Assembly (NCBI GenBank): GCA_031178005.1
Contig: JAPSJV010000022.1
Location: 1 to 43,283, forward strand
From: Pseudarthrobacter sp.
GTDB taxonomy: Bacteria > Actinomycetota > Actinomycetes > Actinomycetales > Micrococcaceae
Direction of reading: 5' to 3'
DNA: 43,283 nucleotides
Made by a program: the position numbers and the translations under genes. The notes below the pieces were generated by a model, which did not search any database, was not told the origin of the DNA, and saw nothing but the letters and a program-made list of their open reading frames with translations. Each line of letters opens with the position of its first letter. The first letter of the stretch is position 1. This document shows positions 43,091 to 43,283 of this stretch, piece by piece.

Positions 43091-43283
43091 GGGGTCGTTG
43101 CAACACCTGTTGGTTAGGTGGTTAGTAGTAAATCACGTAGACGCTCGGCTGGGGTCTTCCAGCCGAGCGTTTTGCGTGGGCGGCCGTTGAGCTCCTGTGC
43201 GACGTGTTCGAGGTCTTCGGGTCCGTAGACGGACAGGTCGGTGCCTTTGGGGAAGTATTGGCGCAGCAGCCCGTTGGTGTTCT
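43091..43283 (-). mobile_element. End of an IS30-family insertion sequence
   Basis: The probable terminal inverted repeat GGGGTCGTTGCAACACC is at 43091-43107, seven bases before the transposase stop, as in IS30 relatives. The other end and any target duplication lie outside the window. The element starts 63 bases after clgR and does not interrupt a visible gene. Confidence 0.8.
43114..43283 (-). CDS. IS30-family transposase, C-terminal part (runs off the window)
   Basis: Read on the minus strand, the last 170 bases encode [37 protein letters not shown] and [18 protein letters not shown], then TAA at 43114-43116. [13 protein letters not shown], [14 protein letters not shown] and the ending are hallmarks of the IS30 DDE transposase. 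The N-terminal part and the rest of the catalytic domain lie beyond the window edge. Whether the gene is intact cannot be seen. Confidence 0.93.
   Translation of the reverse strand, partial: NTNGLLRQYFPKGTDLSVYGPEDLEHVAQELNGRPRKTLGWKTPAERLRDLLLTT

Overview
The window is high-GC actinobacterial DNA. Gene content, gene order (infB-rbfA, truB-ribF-rpsO-pnp, dapA-rnj-ftsK-pgsA-cinA-clgR) and protein sequences point to the Arthrobacter/Pseudarthrobacter group (Micrococcaceae). Most of it is conserved core chromosome. No rRNA, tRNA or CRISPR array was seen.

Layout. (1) 1-3633: infB and rbfA, separated by a large nested palindrome. (2) 3646-6588: accessory genes for a secreted ScyD/ScyE-like protein, a guanine deaminase and a class I/II aminotransferase. 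(3) 6646-14000: truB, two small membrane proteins, ribF, rpsO, pnp and an M16 zinc peptidase. (4) 13997-25257: an 11-kb minus-strand block, the most unusual part of the window. It encodes an 'anchored repeat' metal ABC transporter: a small secreted protein, a 1748-residue surface repeat protein, a ZnuA-like lipoprotein with a repeat inserted in its fold, a membrane-anchored repeat protein, an ATPase, a permease and a lytic transglycosylase. Four of the junctions are 4-base ATGA overlaps. A Zur/Fur-like palindrome lies upstream and a strong hairpin follows the first gene. The block sits exactly between the stop codon of the intact M16 gene and a decayed second copy of the M16 3' end (25258-25569), so it looks like an inserted or exchanged segment.

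(5) 25583-31606: an ABC-F ATPase and a molybdenum cofactor cluster, with moaD-moaA on the minus strand and moeA-moaC-moaB-moaE on the plus strand. (6) 31707-35571: dapB, a membrane protein, an acyltransferase-like membrane protein, a truncated DUF222 gene behind a LexA (SOS) box, and a nitrilase-family hydrolase. (7) 35670-43027: dapA, RNase J, ftsK, pgsA, cinA and a ClgR-type regulator. (8) 43091-43283: the end of an IS30-family insertion sequence that runs out of the window.

A recurring theme is leaderless expression: at least eight genes have a -10-like hexamer 6-7 bases before an ATG or GTG. Function calls come from recognised motifs and family memory; no database search was run. Start sites were chosen from ribosome binding sites, leaderless promoters or 4-base overlaps.
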